A stretch of DNA of 64,000 bases from NCEH01 sp002257205 (GCF_043195105.1 NZ_JBAFWO010000007.1), one strand, 5' to 3'. Positions 42,794-52,045 are shown, counted from the first letter of the stretch. Notes: generated by a model not told the origin, from the sequence alone. Numbers and translations are program-made.

Positions 42794-43957
42794 ATGGTGA
42801 AGCTGAAATCAGGATTTCTGACATCTGCCGCCTGCGCATTGGGATTGTCCGTGGCATTCGCCTTGCCGGCGGCGGCGCAGGACATTTCCATCGGCGTGAA
42901 CATGCCGTTGACCGGGGCCTTTGCCGCCTCCGGCAATTTCGTCGCCGACGGTGCCAAGCTCGCCGCCGAGGAGATCAATGCCAAGGGCGGCGTGCTCGGC
43001 AAGAAGCTCAACCTCATCATAGAGGACAATAAGAGCAACCCGACCGAAGCCGCCGCCGTCGCCGAGAAGCTGATCGTGCGCGACAAGGTGCCCGTGATGC
43101 TCGGCGCCTGGGGCTCCAGCCTCACCCTCGCCGTCATGCCCAAGCTGATGCAATACAACGTGCCGATGGTGGTGGAGACCTCCTCCTCCTCCAAGATCAC
43201 GGTGCAGGGCAATCCCTACGTGTTCCGCATTTCCGCCCCCTCGTCGCTGGAAGCGCAGAATTTCGCCAAGGTGATCGACGGCTTCAAGATCAAGAAGGCC
43301 GACTTCCTGGTGGTGAACAATGACTGGGGCCGCGGCACCGCCAGCGACTTCTCGGCCATGTTCAAGGACAAGGGCATCCAGGTCGGCGCGGTCGAGACCA
43401 TGGACCAGGGCGCGCAGGATCTCAGCGCCCAGCTCGCCAAGATCAAGGCCTCGGACAGCGACACCCTCATCGTCACCACCGCCGTCGAGCAGTTGACCCT
43501 GGTGCTGAAGCAGGCCCAGGCGCTCGGCCTCAACAAGCAGATCATCACCACCGGCGGCTCGCAGAGCCCCGACCAGCTCGCCGAGCAGGCCGGCACCGCC
43601 GCTAACGGCACCTATCACCTGCTGTTCTTCACCCCCTGGTCGCCCGATGCGACGCCGTATCCGGAGCGTGCCAAGGCGTTCGTGGAAGCCTGGAAGAAGA
43701 AGGGCTATCCCGCCGCCGGCCTCACCGAGAGCTTCCGCGGGTATGACGGCATCACTGTGATCGCCGCCGCGATCGCCAAGGCCGGCTCGGCCGATCCGGC
43801 CAAGATCACCGAAGCCCTGTGGAAGGTGGAAGTGCCCGGCCTCAACGGCAAGATCGTGTTCGCCAAGGCCGGCCCCGAGGGACGCGAAAGCGGCCAGAGC
43901 AGCCCGGCCACCTATGTGGTGAAGATCGTCAACGGCAAGGTCGAAGTGGTCCATTGA
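42794..43957 (+). CDS. branched-chain amino acid-type ABC substrate-binding protein (LivJ/LivK-like)
   Basis: This is a 387-residue periplasmic binding protein. The signal peptide (hydrophobic TSAACALGLSVAFALPAAAQ, cleaved near residue 29) precedes ISIGVNMPLTGAFAASG, the standard opening of the family; GAWGSSLTLAVMPKL and ETSSSSKIT line the ligand cleft. The frame extends upstream to 42647, but ATG 42794 with GAGGA upstream gives the signal peptide. No permeases or ATPases accompany it. The LivFGMH-like operon at 25.7-29.1 kb lacks a binding protein, so the two may work together. Confidence 0.92.
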   Translation: MVKLKSGFLTSAACALGLSVAFALPAAAQDISIGVNMPLTGAFAASGNFVADGAKLAAEEINAKGGVLGKKLNLIIEDNKSNPTEAAAVAEKLIVRDKVPVMLGAWGSSLTLAVMPKLMQYNVPMVVETSSSSKITVQGNPYVFRISAPSSLEAQNFAKVIDGFKIKKADFLVVNNDWGRGTASDFSAMFKDKGIQVGAVETMDQGAQDLSAQLAKIKASDSDTLIVTTAVEQLTLVLKQAQALGLNKQIITTGGSQSPDQLAEQAGTAANGTYHLLFFTPWSPDATPYPERAKAFVEAWKKKGYPAAGLTESFRGYDGITVIAAAIAKAGSADPAKITEALWKVEVPGLNGKIVFAKAGPEGRESGQSSPATYVVKIVNGKVEVVH

Positions 43958-43998
43958 TCCGGAAGGGGTGAGATTGACCCCCCATCCCTTTCGGGGGC

Positions 43999-44046
43999 GG
44001 GGCATCGGCGGGCCAGCGCCTGACACCGTCGATGCCCCGTCTTTTC
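43999..44046 (+). terminator. Rho-independent terminator after the binding-protein gene
   Basis: GGGGCATCG pairs with CGATGCCCC across a 22-base loop and is followed by GTCTTTTCT. It separates the highly expressed type of gene upstream from the hydroxylase operon and may allow partial read-through. Confidence 0.7.
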
Positions 44047-44143
44047 TGCCGCGCCCCGGCTGCCCGGTGGCGTTTCAAAAGCAGAGGCATCCGCCCATGA
44101 TGGCGCATGCCGCGGGTTTTCAAGAGCGACCGGGGAATACGGG

Positions 44144-46495
44144 ATGACCAAGCAGGGTGTCGGGGCGCGTCTCCCGCGCAAGGAGGACGATCGCTTCCTG
44201 CGCGGCCGCGGTCAGTTCGTGGCCGATGTCCGCCTGCCGGGGTTGAAGGATGTCGCGTTCGTGCGCAGCCCGCTCGCCCACGCCCGCATCCATGGGGTGC
44301 ATATTCCCGAAGCCTGTCGCGGCCGCGCCTTCAATGCCACGGACCTGGCGGCGGTGAAGCCGATCCGCGCCGTCACCACCTTGCCCGGCTTCAAGGTTTC
44401 CGAGCAATGGCCGCTCGCCACCGACAAGGTCCGCCAGGTGGGCGAACTGCTCGCGGTGTGCGTCGGTGATACGCGCGCGCAGGCCGAGGATATCGCCGCC
44501 GCCATCGAGCTGGACCTCGAGGAACTCCCCGCCGTCCACGACATGGTGAAGGCCCGCGATCCCGGCAGCGCGCTGGTGCACGAGCATTGGGGCGACAACG
44601 TCTTTCTCGAAAGCTTCATGGAAGTGGACATCGAGAAGGCCTTCGATGCCCCGATCAAGATCACCCGCACCCTCTCCACCGCGCGCCAGAGCATGGCGCC
44701 CATGGAGGGGCGCGGGACGGTGGCGCACTGGGACCATCGCAAGGAGCAGCTCGTGCTCCACACCGGCAGCCAGATGCCGCACATCGTGCGCAACGGCCTG
44801 GCCGAATGCCTGGGGCTGAACCAGGAGCAGATCCGCATCATCTCGCCCGACGTCGGCGGCGGCTTCGGCTACAAGGGCATCCTGCTGCCGGAAGACATCT
44901 GCCTCGGCTGGCTCGCCATGCGGCTCGATCATCCCGTGCGCTGGATCGAGGACCGCCGCGAGAGCCTGACCGCCGGCGCGAACTGCCGCGAGCATCATTA
45001 TTCCATCACCGCTTATGCCGATCGCGACGGCACGCTGCGGGGGATCGATTGCGAGGCGATCGTCGATTCCGGCGCCTATTCCTCCTATCCCTTCTCGGCG
45101 TGCCTGGAGGCCGCGCAGGTGGTGAGCATCCTGCCCGGCCCGTACGATTTCCCCGCCTATCGCTGCCGCACCTGGTCGGTCGCCACCAACAAATGCCCGA
45201 TCCTGCCCTATCGCGGCGTGGCGCGCACCGGCGTGTGCTTCGCGCTCGAACTGGTGCTGGACGCGATCGCCCGCGAGATCGGCATGGAGCCGCACGAATT
45301 GCGGCTGAAGAACCTCGTGCGGCCGGAGCAGATGCCGTTCGACAACATCACCAAAAAGCATTTCGACAGCGGCGATTATCCCCAGGCGCTCACCCGCGCC
45401 ATCGCCATGGCCCGCCTCGACGAGGTGCGCGCCCGCCAGGCCAAGGGCGAGGCGGACGGCCGGCTGATCGGCATCGGCCATTCCATCTATTGCGAGCAGG
45501 GCGCCCACGGCACCTCGGTCTATTCCGGCTGGGGCATTCCCATGGTGCCGGGCCATGAGCAGGCGACCGCGCGTATGACGCCGGACGGCGGGTTGGAATT
45601 GCGCGTGGGCGTGCATTCCCACGGCCAGAGCATGGAAACCACCTTCGCCCAGGTGGCCCACGAAGTGCTCGGCATCGATACCGCGCGCATCAAGCTGGTG
45701 CACGGCGACACCGAATATACCCCTTATTCCACCGGCAGCTGGGGCTCGCGCTCCATGGTGATGGCCGGCGGCGCGGTGGCCACCGCCTGCAAGGAGGTGG
45801 CGCGGCTCGCGGCGCGGATCGGCGCCCATCTGCTCCAGGCGGACCCGGCCGAGGTGGTGATCAAGGACGGCTTCGCGGTCGCGCCCACCGGCCAGGTGAG
45901 CCTTCAGGAGATCGCTCACACCTGGTATCGCCGCCCGCAGGACCTGCCGGCCGGCATCGATCCCCATGGCCTTGAATCCACCATCGGCTACAAGCCGGTG
46001 CGCGATACCGGCACCTTCTCCTATGCCGCCCATGTGGTCCTGGTGGCGGTGGACCCGGAACTCGGCGACATCGAGATCCTCGATTATGTGATCGTCGAGG
46101 ACGGCGGCAAGCTGGTGAACCCCATGGTGGTGGACGGCCAGATCTATGGCGGCCTCGCCCAGGGCATCGGCACGGCGCTCTATGAGGAGATGCAGTTCGA
46201 CGCCTCGGGCCAGCCTCTCGCCTCCACCTTCGCGGATTATCTCCTGCCTGGCCCCACCGAGGTCCCCGAGCCCCGGCTCGACCATATGGAATTCCTCGCG
46301 CCCTATACGGAATTCGGGGTGAAGGGCATCGGCGAGGGCGGCGCCATCGCCCCGCCCGCCGCCATCGGCAATGCGGTGAACGATGCGCTGAAGGGTATCG
46401 GCGCCGAACTGCTGCATTCGCCCATCACGCCGCGCCGCGTCCTGGAAGCCATCGAGGCGGCCAAGGTCGCCAAACTCGCCGGGAGCGTGGCATGA
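44144..46495 (+). CDS. molybdenum hydroxylase large subunit (xanthine/CO dehydrogenase family)
   Basis: This 783-residue subunit carries the molybdopterin-cytosine dinucleotide site and hydroxylates its substrate with water-derived oxygen. DVGGGFGYKG is the cofactor-binding glycine motif, and the catalytic glutamate is in GVKGIGEGGAIAPP near the C-terminus. The loop that carries the CO-dehydrogenase cysteine (AYxCSFR) here reads PYRGVARTG, so this is not a form I CO dehydrogenase. The family includes oxidases of purines, nicotinate, isoquinoline and aldehydes; the substrate is unknown. The FAD and iron-sulfur subunit genes follow with 4-base overlaps. Confidence 0.92.
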   Translation: MTKQGVGARLPRKEDDRFLRGRGQFVADVRLPGLKDVAFVRSPLAHARIHGVHIPEACRGRAFNATDLAAVKPIRAVTTLPGFKVSEQWPLATDKVRQVGELLAVCVGDTRAQAEDIAAAIELDLEELPAVHDMVKARDPGSALVHEHWGDNVFLESFMEVDIEKAFDAPIKITRTLSTARQSMAPMEGRGTVAHWDHRKEQLVLHTGSQMPHIVRNGLAECLGLNQEQIRIISPDVGGGFGYKGILLPEDICLGWLAMRLDHPVRWIEDRRESLTAGANCREHHYSITAYADRDGTLRGIDCEAIVDSGAYSSYPFSACLEAAQVVSILPGPYDFPAYRCRTWSVATNKCPILPYRGVARTGVCFALELVLDAIAREIGMEPHELRLKNLVRPEQMPFDNITKKHFDSGDYPQALTRAIAMARLDEVRARQAKGEADGRLIGIGHSIYCEQGAHGTSVYSGWGIPMVPGHEQATARMTPDGGLELRVGVHSHGQSMETTFAQVAHEVLGIDTARIKLVHGDTEYTPYSTGSWGSRSMVMAGGAVATACKEVARLAARIGAHLLQADPAEVVIKDGFAVAPTGQVSLQEIAHTWYRRPQDLPAGIDPHGLESTIGYKPVRDTGTFSYAAHVVLVAVDPELGDIEILDYVIVEDGGKLVNPMVVDGQIYGGLAQGIGTALYEEMQFDASGQPLASTFADYLLPGPTEVPEPRLDHMEFLAPYTEFGVKGIGEGGAIAPPAAIGNAVNDALKGIGAELLHSPITPRRVLEAIEAAKVAKLAGSVA

Positions 46496-47310
46496 AGCCC
46501 GTCCGTTTCGATTATGAGCGCCCGGTCGAGATCGACGCCGCTTTGGCCCTGATGCAGGACGAGGGGCAGGTGGTGAAGATCATCGCCGGCGGCCAGTCGC
46601 TCGGGCCCATGCTGAACATGCGCCTCGTGCAGCCGGACCTGCTGGTGGATATCACCGCCATTCCAGCGTTGAAGCGCATCGAGGACACGGGCAGCGATCT
46701 CATCGTCGGCGCCTGCGTGACCCATGCCGATTTCGAGGACCGCCGCGTGCCGGATGTCACCGCCGGCGCCTTGGCGGGCGTGGCGCGCGGCATCGCCTAT
46801 CGCGCGGTGCGCAACCGCGGCACGGTGGGCGGCAGCCTGACCCATGCGGACCCCTCCGCCGACTGGATTTCCATTCTCTCCGCCGTGGGCGCGCGGGTGA
46901 TCCTGCGGTCTCCCTCCGGCGTGCGGGAAGTGGCGGTGGAGCAATACATGCTCGGCGCGCTCGCCGCCGATCTCAATCCCGGCGAATTGCTGGAGGCGGT
47001 GCGCATTCCCAAATGCAGCGCTTCGGCCCGCTGGGGCTATTTCAAGAGCTGCCGCAAGACCGGCGAGTTCGCCCACGCCATCGGCGCGGTGCTGGTGGAT
47101 CCCGATCGCGGCGTGTTCCGCGCCGTGATGGGCGCGACCGAGACGCGGCCCATCCTCGTCACCGAGCGGTCCGCGCTGTTCGGTGCGTCGGGCTTCTCGG
47201 CGGGCGCGGCGGAAGAGGTGGCGCAGGCCGCCGGCATGGGCGATGTGCTGGATCGCCGGACACACGCGGTGGCGCTGCGCCGCGCATTCGAGCAGGCGGA
47301 CGCGGCATGA
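46492..47310 (+). CDS. molybdenum hydroxylase FAD-binding subunit (CoxM-like)
   Basis: This 272-residue subunit passes electrons from the iron-sulfur subunit to an acceptor via FAD. The two FAD-contact loops are AGGQSLGPMLNM at about residue 37 and GTVGGSLTHADPSAD at about 110-124. Length and layout match CoxM. It overlaps the large-subunit gene and the iron-sulfur subunit gene by 4 bases each. Confidence 0.93.
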   Translation: MKPVRFDYERPVEIDAALALMQDEGQVVKIIAGGQSLGPMLNMRLVQPDLLVDITAIPALKRIEDTGSDLIVGACVTHADFEDRRVPDVTAGALAGVARGIAYRAVRNRGTVGGSLTHADPSADWISILSAVGARVILRSPSGVREVAVEQYMLGALAADLNPGELLEAVRIPKCSASARWGYFKSCRKTGEFAHAIGAVLVDPDRGVFRAVMGATETRPILVTERSALFGASGFSAGAAEEVAQAAGMGDVLDRRTHAVALRRAFEQADAA

Positions 47311-48533
47311 GCATGGTTTCCCTCACCGTCAATTCCCGCCCGCTGCGTGCGGATGTGGAGCCGCGCACCAATCTCGCCGATTTCCTGCGCGATTCGCACG
47401 ATCTCACCGGCACCCACCTCGGCTGCGAGCATGGGGTGTGCGGCGCTTGCACCGTCATCGTGGACGGCGAGCCGGTGCGCTCCTGCATCACCTATGCGGT
47501 GGCGTGCGAGAATGCGCAGGTCACCACCATCGAGGGGCTCAATGACGACGAGGTGGCGGGCGAATTGCGGGCCGCCTTCACGCGCGAACACGGTCTTCAG
47601 TGCGGCTATTGCACGCCCGGCATGATCGTTTCCGCCCGCGACGTGGTGCTGCGCATACCGGACGCCAGCGAGCATGAGATCCGCGTCGCCATGAGCGGAA
47701 ACCTGTGCCGCTGCACCGGCTATGTGGGCATCGTGCGGGCGATCCGCTCGGTGATCGCGGAGCGCAAGGCGCGCGGCGCGGCGCCCCGTGCCGATGTGCG
47801 CACCGCCCTCGGGCCGGTCGGCTCCGGCCATGCGGGCGCCTTCGTAGGCAGCGCGGACAAGGGCGCCGATGCGCCGCCCGCCAGGATCGCCGCTCCCGTT
47901 CCGCGCGCGGCCCCTTCGCGCGTCGCCCCTCCGCGCGAAACTGCCAAGCTCGATGCCGATTTCGTGCCGCAGACGAGCTTTCCGCAAAGCTTTGTGGTCG
48001 CCCATCCCGTGGATGTGGTGTGGGATTTCTTCGGCCGTGTGGACGAGGTCGCCGCCTGCCTGCCGGGTGCGTCGCTTGTGGGCACGCCGACGCCGGAGCA
48101 TGTGGAAGGGCAGATCCGCGTGAAGGTCGGCCCCATGGTGGCCGAATTCCAGGGCGTGGCGGACATTTCGCGCGACGATGCCCGGCACGCCGGGCGCATC
48201 TCCGGCAGCGGGCGCGACACGCGCAGCAATTCGGCGACGCGCGGGCTCATCGGCTACACGCTGACGCCGGTCGAGGACGGCCGGGCGACGCGCGTCGACG
48301 TGAGCATCGGCTATACGCTCACCGGCATGCTGGCTCAGTTCGGCCGTTCCGGCCTCGTGCAGGATATCGCCGGGCGGCTGGTGTCGGCGTTCGTGCAGAA
48401 TCTGGAAGCCCGCCTCGGCCAGGGCGAGGGCGCACCCGCAGCGCCCGTGGTGACGGAGCTTAACGCGGGTTCGCTGGTGTATTCGGTGATCCTGTCGCGG
48501 CTGAAAGAGCTATGGCGCAGAATAGCGGGATAA
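47307..48533 (+). CDS. fused 2Fe-2S subunit and CoxG-like SRPBCC domain
   Basis: This is a 408-residue fusion. Residues 1-155 are a CoxS-type subunit with plant-ferredoxin cluster cysteines in CEHGVCGACT and the second cluster in CGYCTPG and CRCTGY. A Pro/Ala-rich linker (about 155-215) leads to a CoxG-like SRPBCC domain (about 220-375: FVVAHPVDVVWDFFGRVDEV, ACLPGASL, VKVGPMVAEFQGVADI). In carboxydotrophs CoxG is a separate membrane-anchoring protein; fusion here could tether the hydroxylase. The hydrophobic C-terminal tail (SLVYSVILSRLKELW) fits that idea. Start in a 4-base overlap with the FAD subunit. Confidence 0.9.
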   Translation: MSMVSLTVNSRPLRADVEPRTNLADFLRDSHDLTGTHLGCEHGVCGACTVIVDGEPVRSCITYAVACENAQVTTIEGLNDDEVAGELRAAFTREHGLQCGYCTPGMIVSARDVVLRIPDASEHEIRVAMSGNLCRCTGYVGIVRAIRSVIAERKARGAAPRADVRTALGPVGSGHAGAFVGSADKGADAPPARIAAPVPRAAPSRVAPPRETAKLDADFVPQTSFPQSFVVAHPVDVVWDFFGRVDEVAACLPGASLVGTPTPEHVEGQIRVKVGPMVAEFQGVADISRDDARHAGRISGSGRDTRSNSATRGLIGYTLTPVEDGRATRVDVSIGYTLTGMLAQFGRSGLVQDIAGRLVSAFVQNLEARLGQGEGAPAAPVVTELNAGSLVYSVILSRLKELWRRIAG

Positions 48534-48580
48534 AACGGGATGGGCGGCGTGTGGAAGATGCCGCCAAGATCCGTCCTTCC

Positions 48581-49072
48581 TCACCGTTCCAGCGGAACGG
48601 TGAGCCCGGTTTTCACCCGATCCATCACGACAAGCGTGCGAAATCGCTTGATATTGCTGTTTTCGAAGAACAGGCGGCGGGTCAGGTCTTCATAGTCTGC
48701 CATGGTCGGAACGGTAACGATCAGCACGAAGTCTGCGTCTCCGGTGACATAATAGCATTGCTGCACTTCCGGGCAGCGGACGAAATTGGCCTTGGCGGCG
48801 TCCACCAGGTCGATGCGCTCGCTTTCCACCACGACTTCCACCACCAGGGTCAGCGGCTGGCCGACGCGAGCGGGGTTGAGGATGGTGACATCGCCGGCGA
48901 TCACGCCGGTTTCGCGCATCCGCTTAATGCGGCGCTGCACGGCGGCCGCCGAGAGGTTCACACGCTCACCAATGGTGCGTTGGGGTGTAGTGTTGTCCTT
49001 TTGAAGAATAGTAAGTATGGCGATGTCGAAGGCATCCAGATCTGCACGCTGGTTGGACAGAGAAGAGGCCAT
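48581..49072 (-). CDS. Lrp/AsnC-family transcriptional regulator
   Basis: This is a 163-residue regulator of amino-acid metabolism genes. The N-terminal HTH spans DAFDIAILTILQKDN to LSAAAVQRRIKRMRETGVI; the RAM/AsnC ligand-binding domain follows with VTGDADFVLIVTVPTMADYE. These proteins form octamers or larger discs and bind AT-rich palindromes. It is convergent with the hydroxylase operon and divergent from the GntR gene. AT-rich operators of the expected kind occur upstream of the ammonia-lyase, PLP-enzyme and Liv-type genes, so this is their likeliest local regulator. Confidence 0.92.
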   Translation of the reverse strand: MASSLSNQRADLDAFDIAILTILQKDNTTPQRTIGERVNLSAAAVQRRIKRMRETGVIAGDVTILNPARVGQPLTLVVEVVVESERIDLVDAAKANFVRCPEVQQCYYVTGDADFVLIVTVPTMADYEDLTRRLFFENSNIKRFRTLVVMDRVKTGLTVPLER

Positions 49073-49460
49073 GACACACCAAATCGGTTGAACTTTCGAT
49101 ATTCTAGAAATTTATATTATTATTGTCTATGAGTTGTTGTATATTTTCTGAAAAAACGAAATAATATATCAGATATACATTGTAAAATAATAATTTATCG
49201 AATATCAGTATTAAAAAGCGAAGGTATCTGGTAATCGGCGCAGCTTCTGCCTGCCCGATTGGCTGCGCATTAATCGTGCGCGCGTTCTGGCGTCTCGTGC
49301 GCCCTCGGTAATTCTATGCCCGGCGCGAGAAGACGGGCTAATATGCACAAGTCGCAGGCACTTCCCTATTCACCTTTGCGCGTCATGGGGCTAAACTGCA
49401 ATCTCAGGCGTGAAGTGGAGACGGTTTCTGCTCACACGCCGCCGAGTCTGATGGTCCTTT
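49073..49460. other. AT-rich divergent promoter region
   Basis: No gene seen. Bases 49090-49230 are strikingly AT-rich for this genome and contain TATTATTATT (49117-49127) and several imperfect palindromes. It separates the Lrp/AsnC gene from the GntR gene and probably contains autoregulatory sites for both. Confidence 0.6.
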
Positions 49461-50216
49461 ATGCAAACAAAGTCCAAACTATCGGCAGCCTACGATCGAA
49501 GCCGCGTGCCGCTCTACATCCAGGTCGCATCGGTGCTCCGCCAGCGGATCCAGGCGGGGCATTGGGCCATCGGCGACAAGATTTCCACGCTGGAAGAATT
49601 GGAAGAGGAGTTCCAGGTCGCGCGCGTCACCGTGCGCCAGGCCGTGGAAATGCTGCGCGATGAAGGCCTCGTCAGCGCGCGCCAGGGGCGTGGGACGTTT
49701 GTGTCCAGCGTCGTGCCGGACCGGCATTGGCTGAAGCTGGAGACCACCTGGGCAAGCCTGATCGCGTCGGTGAAGGAAAACGTGCCCCGCCCCATCACCT
49801 TGACAGAGAACGTGCCGCCGCCGCTCCTGAAGGCGGAGGATGGCGAACTCGCGGCCGAATACGTCTCGCTGAAAAGTCTTCAATTTCGTGACGACCAGCC
49901 CTATTCCATCGTCAACCTTCTGCTCGCGCGCCATGTCTTCGAGATGGACCGCGATGTCTTTCTCACCGGCCCGGCATTGCCCGCGCTTGCTGGCCTGAAG
50001 AAAGTCAAGGTGAAGGACGCCCACCAGACACTGATCATCGGCAGCGCCGATCCGACCGTCGCGGATCTCATGAAGATCCCGCTCGGCGCGGCGACGGTGG
50101 AGAGCCATTGCGTGGTGGTGGACGCGAAGAATATCGCCATCTATGTGGCCGATATCGTTTATCGCAGCGATTGCATCAAGTTGCAGATCGACTTACTGCG
50201 GTCCGAGCGTGGCTGA
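49461..50216 (+). CDS. GntR-family regulator with UTRA domain (HutC subfamily)
   Basis: This is a 251-residue regulator. The winged HTH (about residues 18-85: QAGHWAIGDKISTLEELEEE, VARVTVRQAVEML, RQGRGTFV) is followed by a UTRA/chorismate-lyase-fold ligand domain (about 95-245: KSLQFRDDQPYSIVNLLLAR, YVADIVYRSD). UTRA domains bind small molecules such as amino acid or sugar derivatives. It has no close co-directional neighbour, so its target may be the divergent region or the hydroxylase genes. Confidence 0.9.
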   Translation: MQTKSKLSAAYDRSRVPLYIQVASVLRQRIQAGHWAIGDKISTLEELEEEFQVARVTVRQAVEMLRDEGLVSARQGRGTFVSSVVPDRHWLKLETTWASLIASVKENVPRPITLTENVPPPLLKAEDGELAAEYVSLKSLQFRDDQPYSIVNLLLARHVFEMDRDVFLTGPALPALAGLKKVKVKDAHQTLIIGSADPTVADLMKIPLGAATVESHCVVVDAKNIAIYVADIVYRSDCIKLQIDLLRSERG

Positions 50217-50343
50217 GGCAGTGTTCCCCTCGCGCCGCCGGACTTGAACCGCCAAAGGGCGGCCGGAAACAGCGTGCGCATGGCCGGGGCACGCCCGGCC
50301 GTGAGCCAAGTTTGCGGCGGGTCTTGCCCCGCCTGCTGCGGCC

Positions 50344-50607
50344 TCAGGAGAAAATGCCGAGCGCCTGCATGTAGAGGTCGACGATCGCCTCGTGTTCCTT
50401 GCGCTCGTCCACGTCTTCCTTGCGGATCTTGAGGATGGCGCGCAGCGCCTTGACGTCGAAGCCGTTAGCCTTGGCTTCGGCGAATACGTCCTTGATATCG
50501 TCGGCGATCGCCTTCTTCTCTTCCTCGAGGCGCTCGACGCGCTCGATGAAGGATTTCAGCTGTTCCTTGGCGAAGCCCGCCGGGGCGTCCGATACGTCTT
50601 CCGACAC
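50344..50607 (-). CDS. gapR: GapR-like nucleoid-associated protein (DUF2312)
   Basis: This is an 87-residue basic, helical protein. KEQLKSFIERVERLEEEKK and IADDIKDVFAEAKANGFDVK match GapR, which tracks overtwisted DNA ahead of replication and transcription in Caulobacter and is almost universal in Alphaproteobacteria. An upstream TTG would add seven residues, but GTG 50607 has GAGG at proper spacing and gives the family length. It is isolated between regulators and a DUF1244 gene. Confidence 0.9.
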   Translation of the reverse strand: MSEDVSDAPAGFAKEQLKSFIERVERLEEEKKAIADDIKDVFAEAKANGFDVKALRAILKIRKEDVDERKEHEAIVDLYMQALGIFS

Positions 50608-50740
50608 GTGGTGCAACCTCACAAACAATCAAAGGGGCGGATGGGGCGCCGATCAGGGGCAAGATACAGCGCGCAGCTGGGCGCCGCCGTCAAGCCGCTG
50701 TCCCCGCAATCCCCCCTATCCCCTGCCACACCCGGCCGGT

Positions 50741-51085
50741 TCAATGGCCATCGTGGGGCGGTTTGAAGGCCGCGGCCTGCTCCGGCGTCGCCTCGGTCTG
50801 ATAACGGCTTTTCCATTCCTCGTAAGGCATGCCATAGACCGCCTCGCGGCTCTGCGTCTTGCTCACCGGCAGGCCCTCGGCCTCGGCGGCGTCCAGATAC
50901 CAGTTGGAGAGGCAGTTGCGGCAAAAGCCGGCAAGGTTCATGAGCGCGATGTTCTGCACGTCGGTGCGTTCGCGCAGATGGGCGACGAGCCGCCGGAATG
51001 CCGCCGCCTCCAGCCGCTCGCGGTCCTGGTCGGACAGCGATCCGGGGCCGTCCTGCGGTGTTGGGTCGAAAACTTGCTTGCTCAT
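50741..51085 (-). CDS. DUF1244 family protein
   Basis: This is a 114-residue small conserved protein. The diagnostic core LMNLAGFCRNCLSNWYLDAA with its CRNC pair, followed by EAVYGMPYEEWK, identifies DUF1244; the function is unknown and the cysteine pair could bind metal. The frame runs open far upstream on this strand, overlapping the transporter gene, but ATG 51085 gives the family length. Confidence 0.88.
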   Translation of the reverse strand: MSKQVFDPTPQDGPGSLSDQDRERLEAAAFRRLVAHLRERTDVQNIALMNLAGFCRNCLSNWYLDAAEAEGLPVSKTQSREAVYGMPYEEWKSRYQTEATPEQAAAFKPPHDGH

Positions 51086-51157
51086 GGCGTGTCGTCCCTT
51101 TGTCGGCCTCATGTGGCGCGGGCGTGCGCCGGGTGCAAGGGCCGCAAGGGCCATGCT

Positions 51158-52045
51158 ATGAACCGGGGGCCGCGCGCCGCCGCGCCGCCCGTGCGCCTGG
51201 CGCTGGGCATCGCCGCCCTGGCCGCCGGGGCCTTTGCCATGGGGGCGTCGGTGCTGTTCGTGCGGCTCGCGGAGGTGGGCCCGTTCGCCAGCGCCTTCTG
51301 GCGCACCGCTTTGGCGCTGCCGGTTCTGCTCGTCTGGGCGCTGGCAGCCGAGGGGCGCCGCGCCCTGGTGCCGGATCGCGCCGCCCTGCTGGCGGGGGTG
51401 TTCTTCGCTGGCGACCTGTTCTTCTGGCATCTGGCGATCCTCGGCACCAGCGTCGCCAATGCCGCCGTGCTGGCGACCACATCGCCGGTGTGGGTGGCTT
51501 TGTTCGCCTGGCTGGTGCTGCGCGCCGCCATCACCCGCGCCACCCTCGCCGGGCTCGCACTGTGTCTTGCGGGGGCGGGCGCGCTGATCGGGCGCAGTTT
51601 CCATCTGGAGCCGGCGCATCTGCTGGGAGACACGGCGGGGCTGGTGACGGCGATCTTTTTCGCCGCCTATTTCCTGGCGATCGGCAAGGCGCGCCGCTTC
51701 CGGGGCGCCGGGGCGGTGACGCTGATTTCCACCGCCGCCACGAGCGTGATCCTGCTTGCGGTGGCGCTGGTGGCCGAGCCGACCCTGTGGCCCGCGAGCG
51801 CTTCCGGGGCGGCCGCGCTGCTGGGCCTTGCCCTGGTGAGCCAGGTGGGCGGGCAGGGGTTGATGGCGGTGGGCCTTTCCGTGGTGCCGCCGATCTACGG
51901 GGCGCTGGTGTTCTTCCTTGAGGTGGTGTCGGCGGCGGCCTTGGGATGGCTGGTGCTGGGGGAGGCGCTGGGCGTGCTCCAGGGGGTGGGCATGGGGCTG
52001 GTTCTGCTCGGCCTGTGGGTGGCGCGGCCGGGGCGGGGCGGGTGA
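51158..52045 (+). CDS. EamA/DMT-superfamily transporter
   Basis: This is a 295-residue inner-membrane protein with about ten hydrophobic helices in two EamA repeats (first repeat FWRTALALPVLLVWALA, second SAAALGWLVLGEALGVLQGV). Such proteins export or import metabolites; the substrate cannot be predicted. The frame opens far upstream, but ATG 51158 is the first codon giving a normal N-terminus. Confidence 0.9.
   Translation: MNRGPRAAAPPVRLALGIAALAAGAFAMGASVLFVRLAEVGPFASAFWRTALALPVLLVWALAAEGRRALVPDRAALLAGVFFAGDLFFWHLAILGTSVANAAVLATTSPVWVALFAWLVLRAAITRATLAGLALCLAGAGALIGRSFHLEPAHLLGDTAGLVTAIFFAAYFLAIGKARRFRGAGAVTLISTAATSVILLAVALVAEPTLWPASASGAAALLGLALVSQVGGQGLMAVGLSVVPPIYGALVFFLEVVSAAALGWLVLGEALGVLQGVGMGLVLLGLWVARPGRGG

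Noticed and set aside
44120..46417. 765-codon minus-strand frame opposite the molybdenum hydroxylase gene
   Set aside because: No domains and biased composition; the plus strand encodes a full hydroxylase subunit in an overlapping operon.
44144..48533. Aerobic CO dehydrogenase (coxMSL)
   Set aside because: The active-site cysteine loop AYxCSFR is replaced by PYRGVARTG, and no CoxD/E/F maturation genes are nearby.
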